Assembly: GCF_023051165.1 (NCBI RefSeq)
Contig: NZ_JALKIG010000006.1
Span: forward strand, 30,539 to 94,538
DNA: 64,000 nucleotides
Direction of reading: 5' to 3'
Source: Veillonella sp. KGMB01456
GTDB taxonomy: Bacteria > Bacillota > Negativicutes > Veillonellales > Veillonellaceae
This document shows, piece by piece, positions 34,581-43,332 of this stretch (its first letter is position 1; every line of letters begins with the position of its first letter). Position numbers and translations under genes: made by a program. The notes beneath the pieces are model-generated. The model was not told the DNA's origin and did no database searches. It was given only the letters and a program-made list of their open reading frames with translations.

Positions 34581-35033
34581 TTAAACTAAAGGTAATGATA
34601 AATGCACAACCGTACGAACCGGTTTTTTCACATTGCGGTCAGTGCTCTTAAAGCCCAAGGCTTTGTATAATTCTTTGGCACTTTCCATGCTAGGCAAGGA
34701 ATCCAATAGAAGCGTCTTATAACCTTTTTCTTTAGCTTCTTCTACAAGAATGTGAGCAATATTCATACCGAGGCCGGTACGACGAAATTCAGGGCGTACA
34801 TAAAGACGCTTCATTTCAGCTGTTTCATAGTTAACATGGCGTAAAGCTACGCAGCCGGCCGGTACATCATCTACAAAGGCAATGTATAACGCTTCACGGT
34901 CGCCTTTATACTTTTCTTCCAAGCCTTCAAATTCTTTCACATTGGCAGCAACACCTAAGGAACGTACATAATCAACAAATAGTTTCTTTACTTCATCAAT
35001 ATACTCGTGACCATCACGAAGTTCAAAATTCAT
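34581..35033 (-). CDS. GNAT-family N-acetyltransferase
   Basis: A 150-residue acetyl-CoA-dependent acetyltransferase. The GNAT core is visible: CVALRHVNYETAEMKRLYVR (motif D/A) followed by RRTGLGMNIAHILVEEAKEKG, the pyrophosphate-binding loop R-R-T-G-L-G, and YKALGF near the C-terminus. The substrate cannot be told. A strong ribosome site (AAAGGAGG) precedes the ATG. It is a single gene between the eptA terminator and the tRNA operon. Confidence 0.88.
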   Translation of the reverse strand: MNFELRDGHEYIDEVKKLFVDYVRSLGVAANVKEFEGLEEKYKGDREALYIAFVDDVPAGCVALRHVNYETAEMKRLYVRPEFRRTGLGMNIAHILVEEAKEKGYKTLLLDSLPSMESAKELYKALGFKSTDRNVKKPVRTVVHLSLPLV

Positions 35034-35144
35034 ACGAAATCCTCCTTTAGCTATACCATAGTATGTATCTGTACCAAAATATACATGATTAATTACTCTA
35101 AATATATAGTTCGCTATAGGAGGAAAAAAGTCCTTCTTTATTTC

Positions 35145-35177
35145 AAAAAAAAATAGACTGAATTTTCATTCAGTCTA
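35145..35177 (-). terminator. Intrinsic terminator of the tRNA operon
   Basis: Perfect 10-bp arms TAGACTGAAT (35154-35163) and ATTCAGTCTA (35168-35177) with a 4-nt loop, followed on the minus strand by nine T (complement of 35145-35153). It starts 3 bp past the CCA of tRNA-Leu. Confidence 0.95.
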
Positions 35178-35179
35178 AA

Positions 35180-35269
35180 TGGTGCCGAGGACCGGAATCG
35201 AACCGGTACGGTTGTCTCCAACCGACGGATTTTAAGTCCGTTGCGTCTGCCTGTTCCGCCACCCCGGCA
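35180..35269 (-). tRNA. tRNA-Leu (anticodon TAA)
   Basis: 90 nt with encoded CCA. The acceptor TGCCGGG pairs with CTCGGCA (one G-U pair). The anticodon stem is ACGGA/TCCGT around CTTAAAA, giving anticodon TAA. A long variable arm, as in class II tRNAs, and GGTTCGATTCC in the T arm are clear. Last gene of the five-tRNA operon. Confidence 0.97.
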
Positions 35270-35283
35270 TGGGTAGAAAAATA

Positions 35284-35358
<75 letters not shown>

Positions 35359-35365
35359 AAATAAA

Positions 35366-35440
35366 TGGAGCGGAAAACGAGATTCGAACTCGCGACCCCC
35401 GCCTTGGCAAGGCGGTGCTCTACCACTGAGCTATTTCCGC
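35366..35440 (-). tRNA. tRNA-Gly (anticodon GCC)
   Basis: 75 nt with encoded CCA. Acceptor GCGGAAA pairs with TTTCCGC; discriminator U. The anticodon stem CCGCC/GGCGG encloses TTGCCAA. Confidence 0.97.
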
Positions 35441-35445
35441 ATAAA

Positions 35446-35521
35446 TGGTGCCCCAGGACAGAATCGAACTGTCGACACAAGGATTTTCAGTCCTTTGCTC
35501 TACCGACTGAGCTACCGGGGC
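35446..35521 (-). tRNA. tRNA-Phe (anticodon GAA)
   Basis: 76 nt with encoded CCA. Acceptor GCCCCGG pairs with CTGGGGC; the anticodon stem AAGGA/TCCTT encloses CTGAAAA. Confidence 0.97.
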
Positions 35522-35526
35522 GAACG

Positions 35527-35602
35527 TGGCGACCCCGATCAGATTTGAACTGACGATCTTCGCCGTGACAGGGCGACATGTTAACCGCTACACCACGGGG
35601 CC
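35527..35602 (-). tRNA. tRNA-Asp (anticodon GTC)
   Basis: 76 nt with encoded CCA. Acceptor GGCCCCG pairs with CGGGGTC; the anticodon stem TCGCC/GGCGA encloses CTGTCAC. First gene of the tRNA operon, 18 bp after the promoter -10. Confidence 0.97.
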
Positions 35603-35619
35603 GTATACGTTACTTTGTT

Positions 35620-35648
35620 ATTATAGGGGTTTCAGCAACAATTGTCAA
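35620..35648 (-). promoter_or_regulatory. Consensus promoter of the tRNA operon
   Basis: Minus-strand TTGACA (complement of 35643-35648) and TATAAT (complement of 35620-35625), both perfect, are separated by exactly 17 bp. Transcription would start about 10 bp before tRNA-Asp. This is the strongest promoter I can see in the window. Confidence 0.95.
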
Positions 35649-35775
35649 GCAACTTTTTGAAAAGTTTTTACATGCTTTTGACTGTTTCATTACTTTCGCC
35701 GCCCTTAGCAACGAAAATTATTCTACCATTTTTCAGAGTACTTTGTCTAGTATAAATTTAATATTTTATTTCAAT

Positions 35776-36387
35776 TTAATTAAATTCTTTCAAAGGCTGT
35801 AAAAACGGGTTATGAGCCAACTCTTCTTTAATCATTGTATCCTCTGCATGACCGGGATGAACGATTAAATCAGGGTCCCATGTCATAATGTGGCGAAGCG
35901 AAGTTTTAAGCACCGCATCATCCCCATTATAGTTATTCGTAGCCCCTACTGAATTTTTGAACAAAGTATCTCCGGTAAACAGATGATTCCCCCACTGTAT
36001 AATAACGCTTCCTTTGCTGTGTCCCGGCGTTTCATGCACATAGAGGTCAAATACCCCGAGCTTAAGAGTTCCTTCCTTTAAGTGCAAATACGGGGACTGA
36101 AAGAGGCCTTTATAGGCCGATGGCATCCGCCGTTTGGCATGTAGCAATTCATCATCCCCGGGATGCATATATAAAGGAACAGGACGTTCTTTCAAAACAC
36201 CGTCAACGGCACACACATGATCGCAGTGACCATGTGTGAGTACAACGCCTTGAAGGTCCGCTTCCCCTACCATTTCAAGGACTTTATGAGCATGAAAGCC
36301 CGGATCTATGATAAGCGCCTGGCCGGCCTCTTTTAAAACATAACAATTTGCCTTATATAAGCCTAAAGGCTGTTTTAAAATTTCCAT
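35776..36387 (-). CDS. MBL-fold metallo-hydrolase (glyoxalase II-like)
   Basis: A 203-residue metallo-beta-lactamase-fold protein with the zinc motif LTHGHCDHVCAV (HxHxDH), the His in HETPGHSKGSVI, the Asp in LFTGDTLF and the C-terminal His in VHPGHAEDT. Such small proteins are often hydroxyacylglutathione-hydrolase-like; in organisms using other thiols the substrate is uncertain. It is downstream of trkA-trkH, separated by 103 bp that contains a 25-bp tandem repeat. Confidence 0.88.
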   Translation of the reverse strand: MEILKQPLGLYKANCYVLKEAGQALIIDPGFHAHKVLEMVGEADLQGVVLTHGHCDHVCAVDGVLKERPVPLYMHPGDDELLHAKRRMPSAYKGLFQSPYLHLKEGTLKLGVFDLYVHETPGHSKGSVIIQWGNHLFTGDTLFKNSVGATNNYNGDDAVLKTSLRHIMTWDPDLIVHPGHAEDTMIKEELAHNPFLQPLKEFN

Positions 36388-36396
36388 AAAGTCCTC

Positions 36397-36446
36397 CTAT
36401 TCAAGTCATACGTTGAGCCTTCTATTCAATTCATACGTTAGGCCTT
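36397..36446. repeat. 25-bp tandem repeat, two copies, upstream of the MBL hydrolase gene
   Basis: Copies at 36397-36421 and 36422-36446 begin CTATTCAA and end GCCTT. They share 22 of 25 positions, including TCATACGTT, and are directly adjacent. They lie just upstream of the ribosome site of the hydrolase gene, inside the trkH-to-hydrolase gap. Confidence 0.8.
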
Positions 36447-36490
36447 CTATCATGGCTATTAATCACCAGTGAGTAAAAAGTGTTAAGGCT

Positions 36491-37999
36491 CTAGCCTCTG
36501 CGATGAGTACCTACCGGTTGCAATACCTTATAGGAACGTTTGCGACGTTTAAGGAAATAGCCCTGCCAAAAATCAGGATGCAGTAATACAAGTAAGGTAA
36601 ACAATTCCAAACGACCGAGCAACATATCGATTACACAAATTATTTTAGCCATCGGATGAAGCACCGCAAAAGAGCCTTGCGGCCCCAGTTTGCCGAACGC
36701 AAGGCCTACGTTCCCCAAAATCCCCGCTACACATTGTAAAGATTCACCGAAACTAAGGCCTGTAGCGGCAATGCCCAACGCAGAAATAGCAAATACAGTC
36801 ATATATAGGAAAAAGAACTGCTGCGTCATTTGAACCCATTTTTGCGGCATAGATTTGCCATTAATCGTAATGGTCTGCACCATATCGGGATGAATAGCCT
36901 TACGCAAATAAATAATACTGCTTTTAATTAAAATAATGATACGAATAATTTTAATACCGCCCGTAGTAGACCCGCTACAACCACCGAAGAACATTGACAT
37001 AAAAAGCATCATTTGTGCGAGCGGCGACCATACATCATAGTTGCCAAGAACCAATCCGGAACCGGTTTGCATCGACACAATCATGAATACAGCCCGGTTA
37101 AAGGAGGTACCGGAGGAAAAATTATCGGCCATATATAAAGCATACATTACAATGATTGACCCGATAAACAGAATCAATAAATACATGCGATATTCAAAAT
37201 CCTGCCAAACCGCTTTGAGACCTCGTTGGAATACGGCATAGTATACGGTAAAGTTACCACCCGCCAAAATCATAAAAAAGATTAAAATCCAGCGAATAGC
37301 CCAATTTTCCGTATAAATATCAACGACTCCGTCGTTTGGTATATAACCACCGGTGGCAATCGTGGTAAACGTCATGTTAATGGCGTCAAAATACGACATA
37401 CCGGCAATTACTAACGCGCTGAAACATACGGCTGTAAATAATAAATAAATAGTCCATAATTTAAAAGCCATAGAACGAATGCGCGGCAATACCACACCGG
37501 GACGCGGTACCGAAGCTTCAGCGTTGAACAAATGAGCCGAATCAGCGCCTAAGTTCTTAAGGAAGGCCAGCACCAATACGACAATCCCCATACCGCCAAG
37601 CCAATGAGTGAGGCTGCGCCACAGCACAAAACTTTTGGGTAAGCTGTCCAACTCTTCCACCACAGACGCACCGGTAGCCGTTATCCCCGATACCGACTCA
37701 AATAAAGAATCTATAAATGTTGGCAAAACGCCGCCGAAGTAAAACGGTAAAGAGGCAAAAAAGGATACCAAAATCCAGATAGAACTAACGGTCAAAAAAC
37801 CGTCGCGCAAACTGTAACTTGTACTCGGCTGCCCGTAATAATACAATAAACTGCCCGTTACAGCCGCCATAATGGAGGCGCCGATAAAAGAAAAATATGA
37901 CTCACCAACCGTCAAACCGTAAATGAACGGAACCCACATAATTCCTGCAACAATGAGGATTAACTGCCCCACTAATCGCATGACAATCTGTATACGCAT
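36491..37999 (-). CDS. trkH: Potassium uptake channel subunit TrkH
   Basis: Membrane pore of the Trk/Ktr K+ uptake system. The 502 residues have many membrane segments arranged as four pore repeats with selectivity-filter-like loops: SVSGITATGAS, TTIATGGYIPND, QTGSGLVLGNYD and GILGNVGLAFGKLG. The mid-protein GGCSGSTTGGIKIIR is a TrkH family motif. The C-terminus is basic. It starts 12 bp after trkA, which encodes its gating subunit. Confidence 0.95.
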   Translation of the reverse strand: MRIQIVMRLVGQLILIVAGIMWVPFIYGLTVGESYFSFIGASIMAAVTGSLLYYYGQPSTSYSLRDGFLTVSSIWILVSFFASLPFYFGGVLPTFIDSLFESVSGITATGASVVEELDSLPKSFVLWRSLTHWLGGMGIVVLVLAFLKNLGADSAHLFNAEASVPRPGVVLPRIRSMAFKLWTIYLLFTAVCFSALVIAGMSYFDAINMTFTTIATGGYIPNDGVVDIYTENWAIRWILIFFMILAGGNFTVYYAVFQRGLKAVWQDFEYRMYLLILFIGSIIVMYALYMADNFSSGTSFNRAVFMIVSMQTGSGLVLGNYDVWSPLAQMMLFMSMFFGGCSGSTTGGIKIIRIIILIKSSIIYLRKAIHPDMVQTITINGKSMPQKWVQMTQQFFFLYMTVFAISALGIAATGLSFGESLQCVAGILGNVGLAFGKLGPQGSFAVLHPMAKIICVIDMLLGRLELFTLLVLLHPDFWQGYFLKRRKRSYKVLQPVGTHRRG

Positions 38000-38011
38000 A
38001 GGACACCTCGA

Positions 38012-39361
38012 TTAAACCGGCTTCAAATACGTTAATAGTTTATTAACATGATTCGGCAACGTAAAGAAAACAATATGGTCATTGGCAAAAAGCACCGTAT
38101 TACCTGTCGGCACGATAGTGGAACCATCACGTACAACAGCACCTACCAAGGCTTTACCGGGGAGCTTCAAGTCTTTCAAAGCACAACCCACAAGCGGCGA
38201 TACCGGACTCAATACCACTTCCACGGCTTCTGCTTTGGAGCCTTCAAAGGTGGAAATGCTCACTACATTTTCACCGCGTCGTACCATACGTAAAATCTCG
38301 CCGGATGTCAATAGGCGCGGCGAAAATACAATATCAATCCCCACTTGTTCCATAAGGACAATATATTCCGGTCGACCAACGCGCACAATTGTCTTTGGCA
38401 CACCTAAATGTTTGCCCAATAATGCTACCAGCAGATTCAATTTATCATCATCAGTAAGGCAGATAATAGCATCACAATCGGAAATTTCTTCCGCTTCCAA
38501 TAAATTCATATCTGTGCCGTCACCATTGATAACCATGGCATTCTCTACCATAGAGGCCAGCAGCTCACAGCGCTCCATGTCTTTTTCGATAACTTTAACC
38601 ATGTAACCGGCTCGATCGAGGAGAACCGCTAAATTGCGACCGATAAGGCCGGCCCCAATCAATAGAATACGCTTGGTTTGCTCCATCATGGCTTCTTCGT
38701 GGAATTCTTCGGCTATTTTCAAAATAGCGTCTTTCGCCCCCAAAAAGAATACTTTATCCATATTCAACAGACGACTTTCCCCATGAGGAATAGTCATTTC
38801 GCCGTTCCGGAGAATGCCTACAATAATAACACCTTCCGGAAATTGAATATCCCGCAAACGTTGGTTAATATAAGGAACGTCTTCATGCATCTTAAATTCC
38901 ATGAGACGGACAGCCCCACTGGCAAAATCCTCCACATCAAGAGCTGCCGGAGTCTGTAATACCTGCACAATTTCTTGAGCCGATACCATCTCCGGATTAA
39001 TAAATAAATCAACCCCTAATTGTTCCTGTAACTCGCGGTTTTCTTCTCTCAAGTAATCATTATCACGAACACGAGCTATAGTACGAGGAATCCCGCCGAT
39101 TTTTGCCACCGAACAAGCCAGCATATTTACTTCATCGGAATCCGTAACGGCGATGAGCATACCCACATCATCCATACCGATTTCTTTAAGTAATTGTAAA
39201 CTGCTGCCGTTACCTTGAACGAGACTTACATCTAAGCTGTTCTCCAGATTACGGATGCGCTCTGCCGATTTTTCAATAATATATACATCATGTTCATCTT
39301 GCACGAGGCGCTGTGCTACGGAATAGCCAACCTTACCGGCGCCTACCACAATAATTTTCAT
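38012..39361 (-). CDS. trkA: Potassium uptake regulatory protein TrkA
   Basis: Cytoplasmic NAD(H)/nucleotide-binding gating ring for TrkH. The 449 residues are two tandem RCK units, each with a Rossmann motif (VVGAGKVGYSVAQRL at the N-terminus, LIGAGLIGRNLAVLL near 233) and a TrkA-C domain (about 145-220 and 370-449). It is first in the trkA-trkH-hydrolase run and lies just after the hairpin that ends the rsfS-cvfB unit. Confidence 0.96.
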   Translation of the reverse strand: MKIIVVGAGKVGYSVAQRLVQDEHDVYIIEKSAERIRNLENSLDVSLVQGNGSSLQLLKEIGMDDVGMLIAVTDSDEVNMLACSVAKIGGIPRTIARVRDNDYLREENRELQEQLGVDLFINPEMVSAQEIVQVLQTPAALDVEDFASGAVRLMEFKMHEDVPYINQRLRDIQFPEGVIIVGILRNGEMTIPHGESRLLNMDKVFFLGAKDAILKIAEEFHEEAMMEQTKRILLIGAGLIGRNLAVLLDRAGYMVKVIEKDMERCELLASMVENAMVINGDGTDMNLLEAEEISDCDAIICLTDDDKLNLLVALLGKHLGVPKTIVRVGRPEYIVLMEQVGIDIVFSPRLLTSGEILRMVRRGENVVSISTFEGSKAEAVEVVLSPVSPLVGCALKDLKLPGKALVGAVVRDGSTIVPTGNTVLFANDHIVFFTLPNHVNKLLTYLKPV

Positions 39362-39399
39362 AATTAATCAACCCTCAAATTCAATATGTCGGTAAATGC

Positions 39400-39426
39400 A
39401 AAGAAAGGCGTAATTGATTACGCCTT
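39400..39426 (-). terminator. Probable terminator after cvfB
   Basis: Perfect 10-bp arms AAGGCGTAAT (39405-39414) and ATTACGCCTT (39417-39426) separated by only 2 nt; in RNA the innermost pairs would open to form the loop. On the minus strand it exits into TCTTTG, a weak T-tract. It lies 14 bp past cvfB and 44 bp before trkA. Confidence 0.6.
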
Positions 39427-39439
39427 CTATTTGCCGTCA

Positions 39440-40420
39440 CTACGCCTTACGAGTATCCTCTTTGGCTTCCTTACCTGTGTCAGACGCTTCGGTTACACCT
39501 GCACTTTGGGGTGCGTCACCGTTTGTCTTACTTTTCACAAGTTCCTCAGCCGCTGTTTTACCCGTTTCGGTCAATAAGGTCCAGCCTTCTTCCTGAATAA
39601 CCTTACCTTCTTTCATTAAATGACCTACAGCACGTTTAAAGGCTGCTTTACTGAAACCGAATTTTGCTTTAATAATATCAGACGATGATTTATCACTGTA
39701 TGGCATACGGCCATTACGCTGATATAAATATTCCAATAACACTTCGCCATCAATGGTCAAAGCCGTTTCTTTTACAGGACGCATGGAAACGTTAACACGT
39801 CCGTCATCACGTTTATAGGTAACGCGAGCATCAATCAATTCGCCCACCTTCAAATGATGTGTCATTTCACTGTTATGAATAAACGCAATCCAACGTTCCG
39901 GGGTGATAAAAAAAGCACCATCGGAGGTGAAATTATAGATGGCACCACGCACCATTTGTCCGACTTTAGCTTCCGTAGCCGGTTTAGAGGCACGGCGCAT
40001 AGCATCATCCACATCCATAGAAACAGCTAAACGACCGGACTTATCCGTATATAAACGAACCCAGACTTTCTCGCCTAATTGCGGACGACCGCGCATTTCT
40101 GCGTGTGGCATAAATATGCCGCGTTCGGTACCCACTTCGACGAAAACACCGAATTGAGTCTTATTTATTACTTCCACATAGCCGATTTGACCTTCTTTAA
40201 TAGCCGGCAAACGCATACTGGCGGTGAGACGACCTTTCGGATCTTTGTACAAGAATACCGGTACTTCATCGCCGATTTTCACCGGTGCGGTCTGTTGATC
40301 CTTATGAAGTAAAATGTCATCATTGGTATTGCCCGTACCACCGTCCAAGAACGAACCTTGGTCGCTTTGACGTAACACTTTCAGCGTGGCTAATGTGTTT
40401 TCAGATAATTGTGTTGCCAT
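39440..40420 (-). CDS. cvfB: CvfB-family S1-like RNA-binding protein
   Basis: The 326 residues have three or so S1/OB-fold units, including GQIGYVEVINKTQFGVFVEV and GQMVRGAIYNFTSDGAFFIT, and a C-terminal winged helix with MPYSDKSSSDIIKAKFGFSK. CvfB in Staphylococcus affects virulence-gene expression through RNA binding; the role here is not known. After the winged helix comes a Lys/Glu/Ala-rich tail. It starts 1 bp after rsfS. Confidence 0.92.
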   Translation of the reverse strand: MATQLSENTLATLKVLRQSDQGSFLDGGTGNTNDDILLHKDQQTAPVKIGDEVPVFLYKDPKGRLTASMRLPAIKEGQIGYVEVINKTQFGVFVEVGTERGIFMPHAEMRGRPQLGEKVWVRLYTDKSGRLAVSMDVDDAMRRASKPATEAKVGQMVRGAIYNFTSDGAFFITPERWIAFIHNSEMTHHLKVGELIDARVTYKRDDGRVNVSMRPVKETALTIDGEVLLEYLYQRNGRMPYSDKSSSDIIKAKFGFSKAAFKRAVGHLMKEGKVIQEEGWTLLTETGKTAAEELVKSKTNGDAPQSAGVTEASDTGKEAKEDTRKA

Positions 40421-40421
40421 A

Positions 40422-40784
40422 TTAAGCCCCTGTAAATTCTACGCGAGCCGCATCATTCCAAAGCTGTTCCAAGCCGTAGAAAGAGCGTGTTTCCTGCCCG
40501 CCGAAGACATGACAGATAATATCGCCGAAGTCCAAAAGAATCCATTCCCCTTCGTGATAACCTTCACGATGAAGCACGGTAGTGCCTACTTCAGCCCCTT
40601 TATCTTCAATTTCATCGGCAATACTCTGTGCCTGTTTTACGTTGGACGCACTCACCAATACGAAATAATCCGCTAAACTGGATAAACCTTCCAAATCCAA
40701 AATGGCAATGTCTGTACCTTTTTTGTCAAAACCTGCTTGTGCCAATGCTAATGCCACGTCTTTAATTTCTTGTTTCTCTTTCAT
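40422..40784 (-). CDS. rsfS: Ribosome silencing factor RsfS
   Basis: Binds L14 (uL14) and blocks subunit joining under starvation. The 120 residues match the Iojap/DUF143 family: LEGLSSLADYFVLVSASNVK, HREGYHEGEWILLDFGD and HVF near residue 97. The order nadD-yqeK-LCP-rsfS is common in Firmicutes. A candidate promoter lies in the 134-bp gap upstream. Confidence 0.95.
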   Translation of the reverse strand: MKEKQEIKDVALALAQAGFDKKGTDIAILDLEGLSSLADYFVLVSASNVKQAQSIADEIEDKGAEVGTTVLHREGYHEGEWILLDFGDIICHVFGGQETRSFYGLEQLWNDAARVEFTGA

Positions 40785-40818
40785 GAAATCTCCTTTTTAT
40801 AATCATCGCCAACAATAA

Positions 40819-40848
40819 ACTATAAAAATAAATACAATATATTGTCAC
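40819..40848 (-). promoter_or_regulatory. Candidate promoter for rsfS-cvfB
   Basis: Minus-strand GTGACA (complement of 40843-40848) and TATAGT (complement of 40819-40824) are 18 bp apart; each matches consensus at five positions. A second overlapping option nearby is TTGTAA with TATATT. It is 35 bp upstream of the rsfS start. Confidence 0.5.
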
Positions 40849-40918
40849 GACTAACCGTTACAACCCCTATAATTATTTTAACAATTATAATGCTGTTTAT
40901 AACATAGTAAATTAATAT

Positions 40919-41986
40919 TTAGCCTTCTTTGGCGTTACCGGCCGAAGTATTTTTCGAATCATCAGTTGTCCCGTCGCCACCGCCTTCAATCGGTGCATTG
41001 CCTAAGGTAATGCCCAATAATTGCTGCGCTTCTACCGGGTCGTAGGTCCAGAATATTTCGCCGTTAAGCACTTCCCTGGTGCCCGGTAAAATATAGTACT
41101 GAATATTATTACCGGTAAGACTGCCCAAACTCATAACCAGTTTAACTGCGTCAGTCGTACTGATATTAGAATCATAGTGGCTCCAGAGGCGCCACACATG
41201 CCACATGCGGGAAATAGTAAAAGTATCTTCCTGAGAACTCAATAATTGTTTTAAAAACCGTTCTTGACGCTGGGTACGACTGAATGCATTTTTATCGGCA
41301 TCCACAAAGCGCACATATTGATACGCTTTATCCGCATCCAATGTTTGATATCCACGTGCCAAATTGACATCGGCTGTATCGGTAGCGTCGTCAATATGTA
41401 CCATTTCTTTTTCCACATACATATCTTGAGAACCCAGTACATCAAGGGTATCTTTAAAAGCCGCCTCGTCGACCACCACATAATAGGGAATGGGAATATG
41501 GAATAAATCTTCCACCACGGCCTTAGTAAGTTCAATATTACCGCTGCTATACATGGTATTAATCATAGACACGGACTTATTGTCACGGCTGTAAATTTTT
41601 GTATTGGACGGGATGCCGATTACATCAATATTTTTTTGTTGTTCATTTACGGATAGTAAAAAGAGAGCATCCCCTTGTGCCGGATTATTGCTATCTTTAC
41701 CTACCAATAAAATATAAATCGGCTTATCCAGCGACTTTTGTTCTAAAGGAATTGTCGATACTTGATTTGGCTCTGACGGTGGTGCCACATCGGCCGTCGT
41801 TGTTGTCTCGGTCGTAGCTGACCCGCCAAAATAACTTACCGCTGCCTGATAACCGCGCCATAAACCAAAACCGATACCGCCTACCAGGACTATGAGTATT
41901 ATCAAAGCTAAGATAACCCGTCCCCAACGTACTTTGGGTTTTCTTCGCCCCCGCCGAGTCGGTCTTTTACGCACTTCTTCTTCCAT
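40919..41986 (-). CDS. LytR-CpsA-Psr (LCP) family glycopolymer transferase
   Basis: LCP proteins attach undecaprenyl-linked glycopolymers to peptidoglycan. The 355 residues have a basic cytoplasmic N-terminus, one membrane segment (about 26-46), then the LCP domain from about 88 with YILLVGKDSNNPAQGDALFL (metal/pyrophosphate Asp and Arg area), IGIPSNTKIYS, and the later Arg-rich FVDADKNAFSRTQRQERFL. The C-terminus is Gly/Asp-rich and low in complexity. It follows yqeK by 12 bp. It fits with csaB elsewhere in the window as part of envelope polymer handling, which is inference. Confidence 0.9.
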   Translation of the reverse strand: MEEEVRKRPTRRGRRKPKVRWGRVILALIILIVLVGGIGFGLWRGYQAAVSYFGGSATTETTTTADVAPPSEPNQVSTIPLEQKSLDKPIYILLVGKDSNNPAQGDALFLLSVNEQQKNIDVIGIPSNTKIYSRDNKSVSMINTMYSSGNIELTKAVVEDLFHIPIPYYVVVDEAAFKDTLDVLGSQDMYVEKEMVHIDDATDTADVNLARGYQTLDADKAYQYVRFVDADKNAFSRTQRQERFLKQLLSSQEDTFTISRMWHVWRLWSHYDSNISTTDAVKLVMSLGSLTGNNIQYYILPGTREVLNGEIFWTYDPVEAQQLLGITLGNAPIEGGGDGTTDDSKNTSAGNAKEG

Positions 41987-41998
41987 ACTACACGCACC

Positions 41999-42568
41999 CT
42001 ATCGATTATGAATACGCCGTACCATATCGTTACGGCCTAAAATGGTTTTAAAATAAATACTCAACTCCTGATCCAACAAATGGCGAATTGTCGTATCATA
42101 ACCGGCCAACACCGCTTCATCCAAATCTTCCAAGGCCAGACTGCGTAAATAGTCCACACCCGGAAAATCCCGAGTTTCTTCCACATAATCGGCTAGAAAA
42201 ATAATTTTATCCAATTGCGTCATACCTACGCGGCCCGTCGTATGATAACGAATGGCATCGAGAATATAACCGTCAATAACACCATAGCGATCATGGGCCA
42301 TAACGGCACCGCTTACACCATGTAATAGCGCACCGTTTACATACATATCCATATCCACTTTAATGTCCGCGTCATCTACCAAACGCTGCATTTCCGATAA
42401 AGGCAATTCTTTAGCACAATCATGCAAAAGACCGGCAATATAAGCTTCTTCCGGATCGGCACCATAGCGTTGGGCCAATCCTACAGCGGCTCTCGCCACA
42501 CCTAAAGTATGGGCGAAACGTTTAGGACTAAGTCGCATTTGTAAATCATTAATAATTTCTTCAAACAT
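41999..42568 (-). CDS. yqeK: YqeK-type HD-domain Ap4A hydrolase
   Basis: A 189-residue HD-domain phosphohydrolase, family symmetrical diadenosine-tetraphosphatase. It shows the metal residues RFAHTLGVARAA (first His), GLLHDCAKE (HD) and LHGVSGAV plus IRYHTTGR. I start at the ATG at 42566-42568, whose upstream GTGAGG overlaps the nadD stop; an earlier in-frame ATG would overlap nadD. The nadD-yqeK pair is conserved across Firmicutes. Confidence 0.93.
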   Translation of the reverse strand: MFEEIINDLQMRLSPKRFAHTLGVARAAVGLAQRYGADPEEAYIAGLLHDCAKELPLSEMQRLVDDADIKVDMDMYVNGALLHGVSGAVMAHDRYGVIDGYILDAIRYHTTGRVGMTQLDKIIFLADYVEETRDFPGVDYLRSLALEDLDEAVLAGYDTTIRHLLDQELSIYFKTILGRNDMVRRIHNR

Positions 42569-42581
42569 AGTATTTGTTGCC

Positions 42582-43193
42582 TCACTTTTTATAAATATCA
42601 TGTTGTGCAATATACTGAACTACGGCTTTAGGAATCATGTAGCGAACACTGCGCTTGGTGCGCAATCTTTGACGTAAATCCGTAGCCGACAGCTGCATGA
42701 GCGGCACTTCCAGCAAATGAATACGGTCACGACCTAAATCGCCAAAATATTCAATAATCTTTTCAATAGCCGCCGAACCATCCGGTCTCACAGCCCCTAT
42801 AAAATGGCATAAACCGAGCAGTTCGTCAATATATTTCCAATTGGGTAAGTCTTGAATGGTATCTGTACCGGCTATGAAATAGTATTCCTTATCCTCACCA
42901 TATTGGGCACGGAAGTACTTTATCGTATCCACCGTATAAGACGGCCCTTCCCGTTTAAATTCAACGTCGGAAATAGTAAATTTAGGATTGTCCATAACAG
43001 CCGCCGCCGTCATCTCATAGCGATATTTTGCATCAATCACGTCTTCATGTTTGTGAGGCGGATGATACGCCGGTACAAAAATAACGCGGTCAAGTTCATA
43101 GGTTTCCTGCGCCATTTCCGCTATCATCAAATGGCCTAAATGAATTGGATTAAAGGTACCTCCGATGATGCCGATTCTTCCTGTAAGTTTCAT
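42582..43193 (-). CDS. nadD: Nicotinate-nucleotide adenylyltransferase NadD
   Basis: Converts nicotinate mononucleotide and ATP to deamido-NAD. The 203 residues show RIGIIGGTFNPIHLGHLMIA (nucleotidyltransferase motif) and SATDLRQRLR near residue 175 (SxTxxR-like). I choose the ATG at 43191-43193 because the protein then begins MKLTGRIGIIGG like its relatives. The ribosome site is poor (GGGGAT, 13 bp away), and an in-frame GTG at 43238 is also possible. Confidence 0.92.
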   Translation of the reverse strand: MKLTGRIGIIGGTFNPIHLGHLMIAEMAQETYELDRVIFVPAYHPPHKHEDVIDAKYRYEMTAAAVMDNPKFTISDVEFKREGPSYTVDTIKYFRAQYGEDKEYYFIAGTDTIQDLPNWKYIDELLGLCHFIGAVRPDGSAAIEKIIEYFGDLGRDRIHLLEVPLMQLSATDLRQRLRTKRSVRYMIPKAVVQYIAQHDIYKK

Positions 43194-43332
43194 AAGCAGT
43201 ACATTATCCCCATAATTAACAATGATATTACAAGCCACAGTATTATTGCTTTAATATAGGATAGCCATTCATAGCGTCCCTTAGGTGTTTTTAAGTAGGA
43301 GCCATAAACTCGTACCATATTGAGCCACTTTA

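Noticed and set aside
38082..38606. 174-codon plus-strand frame over trkA
   Set aside because: Antisense shadow of trkA, with no supporting signals.
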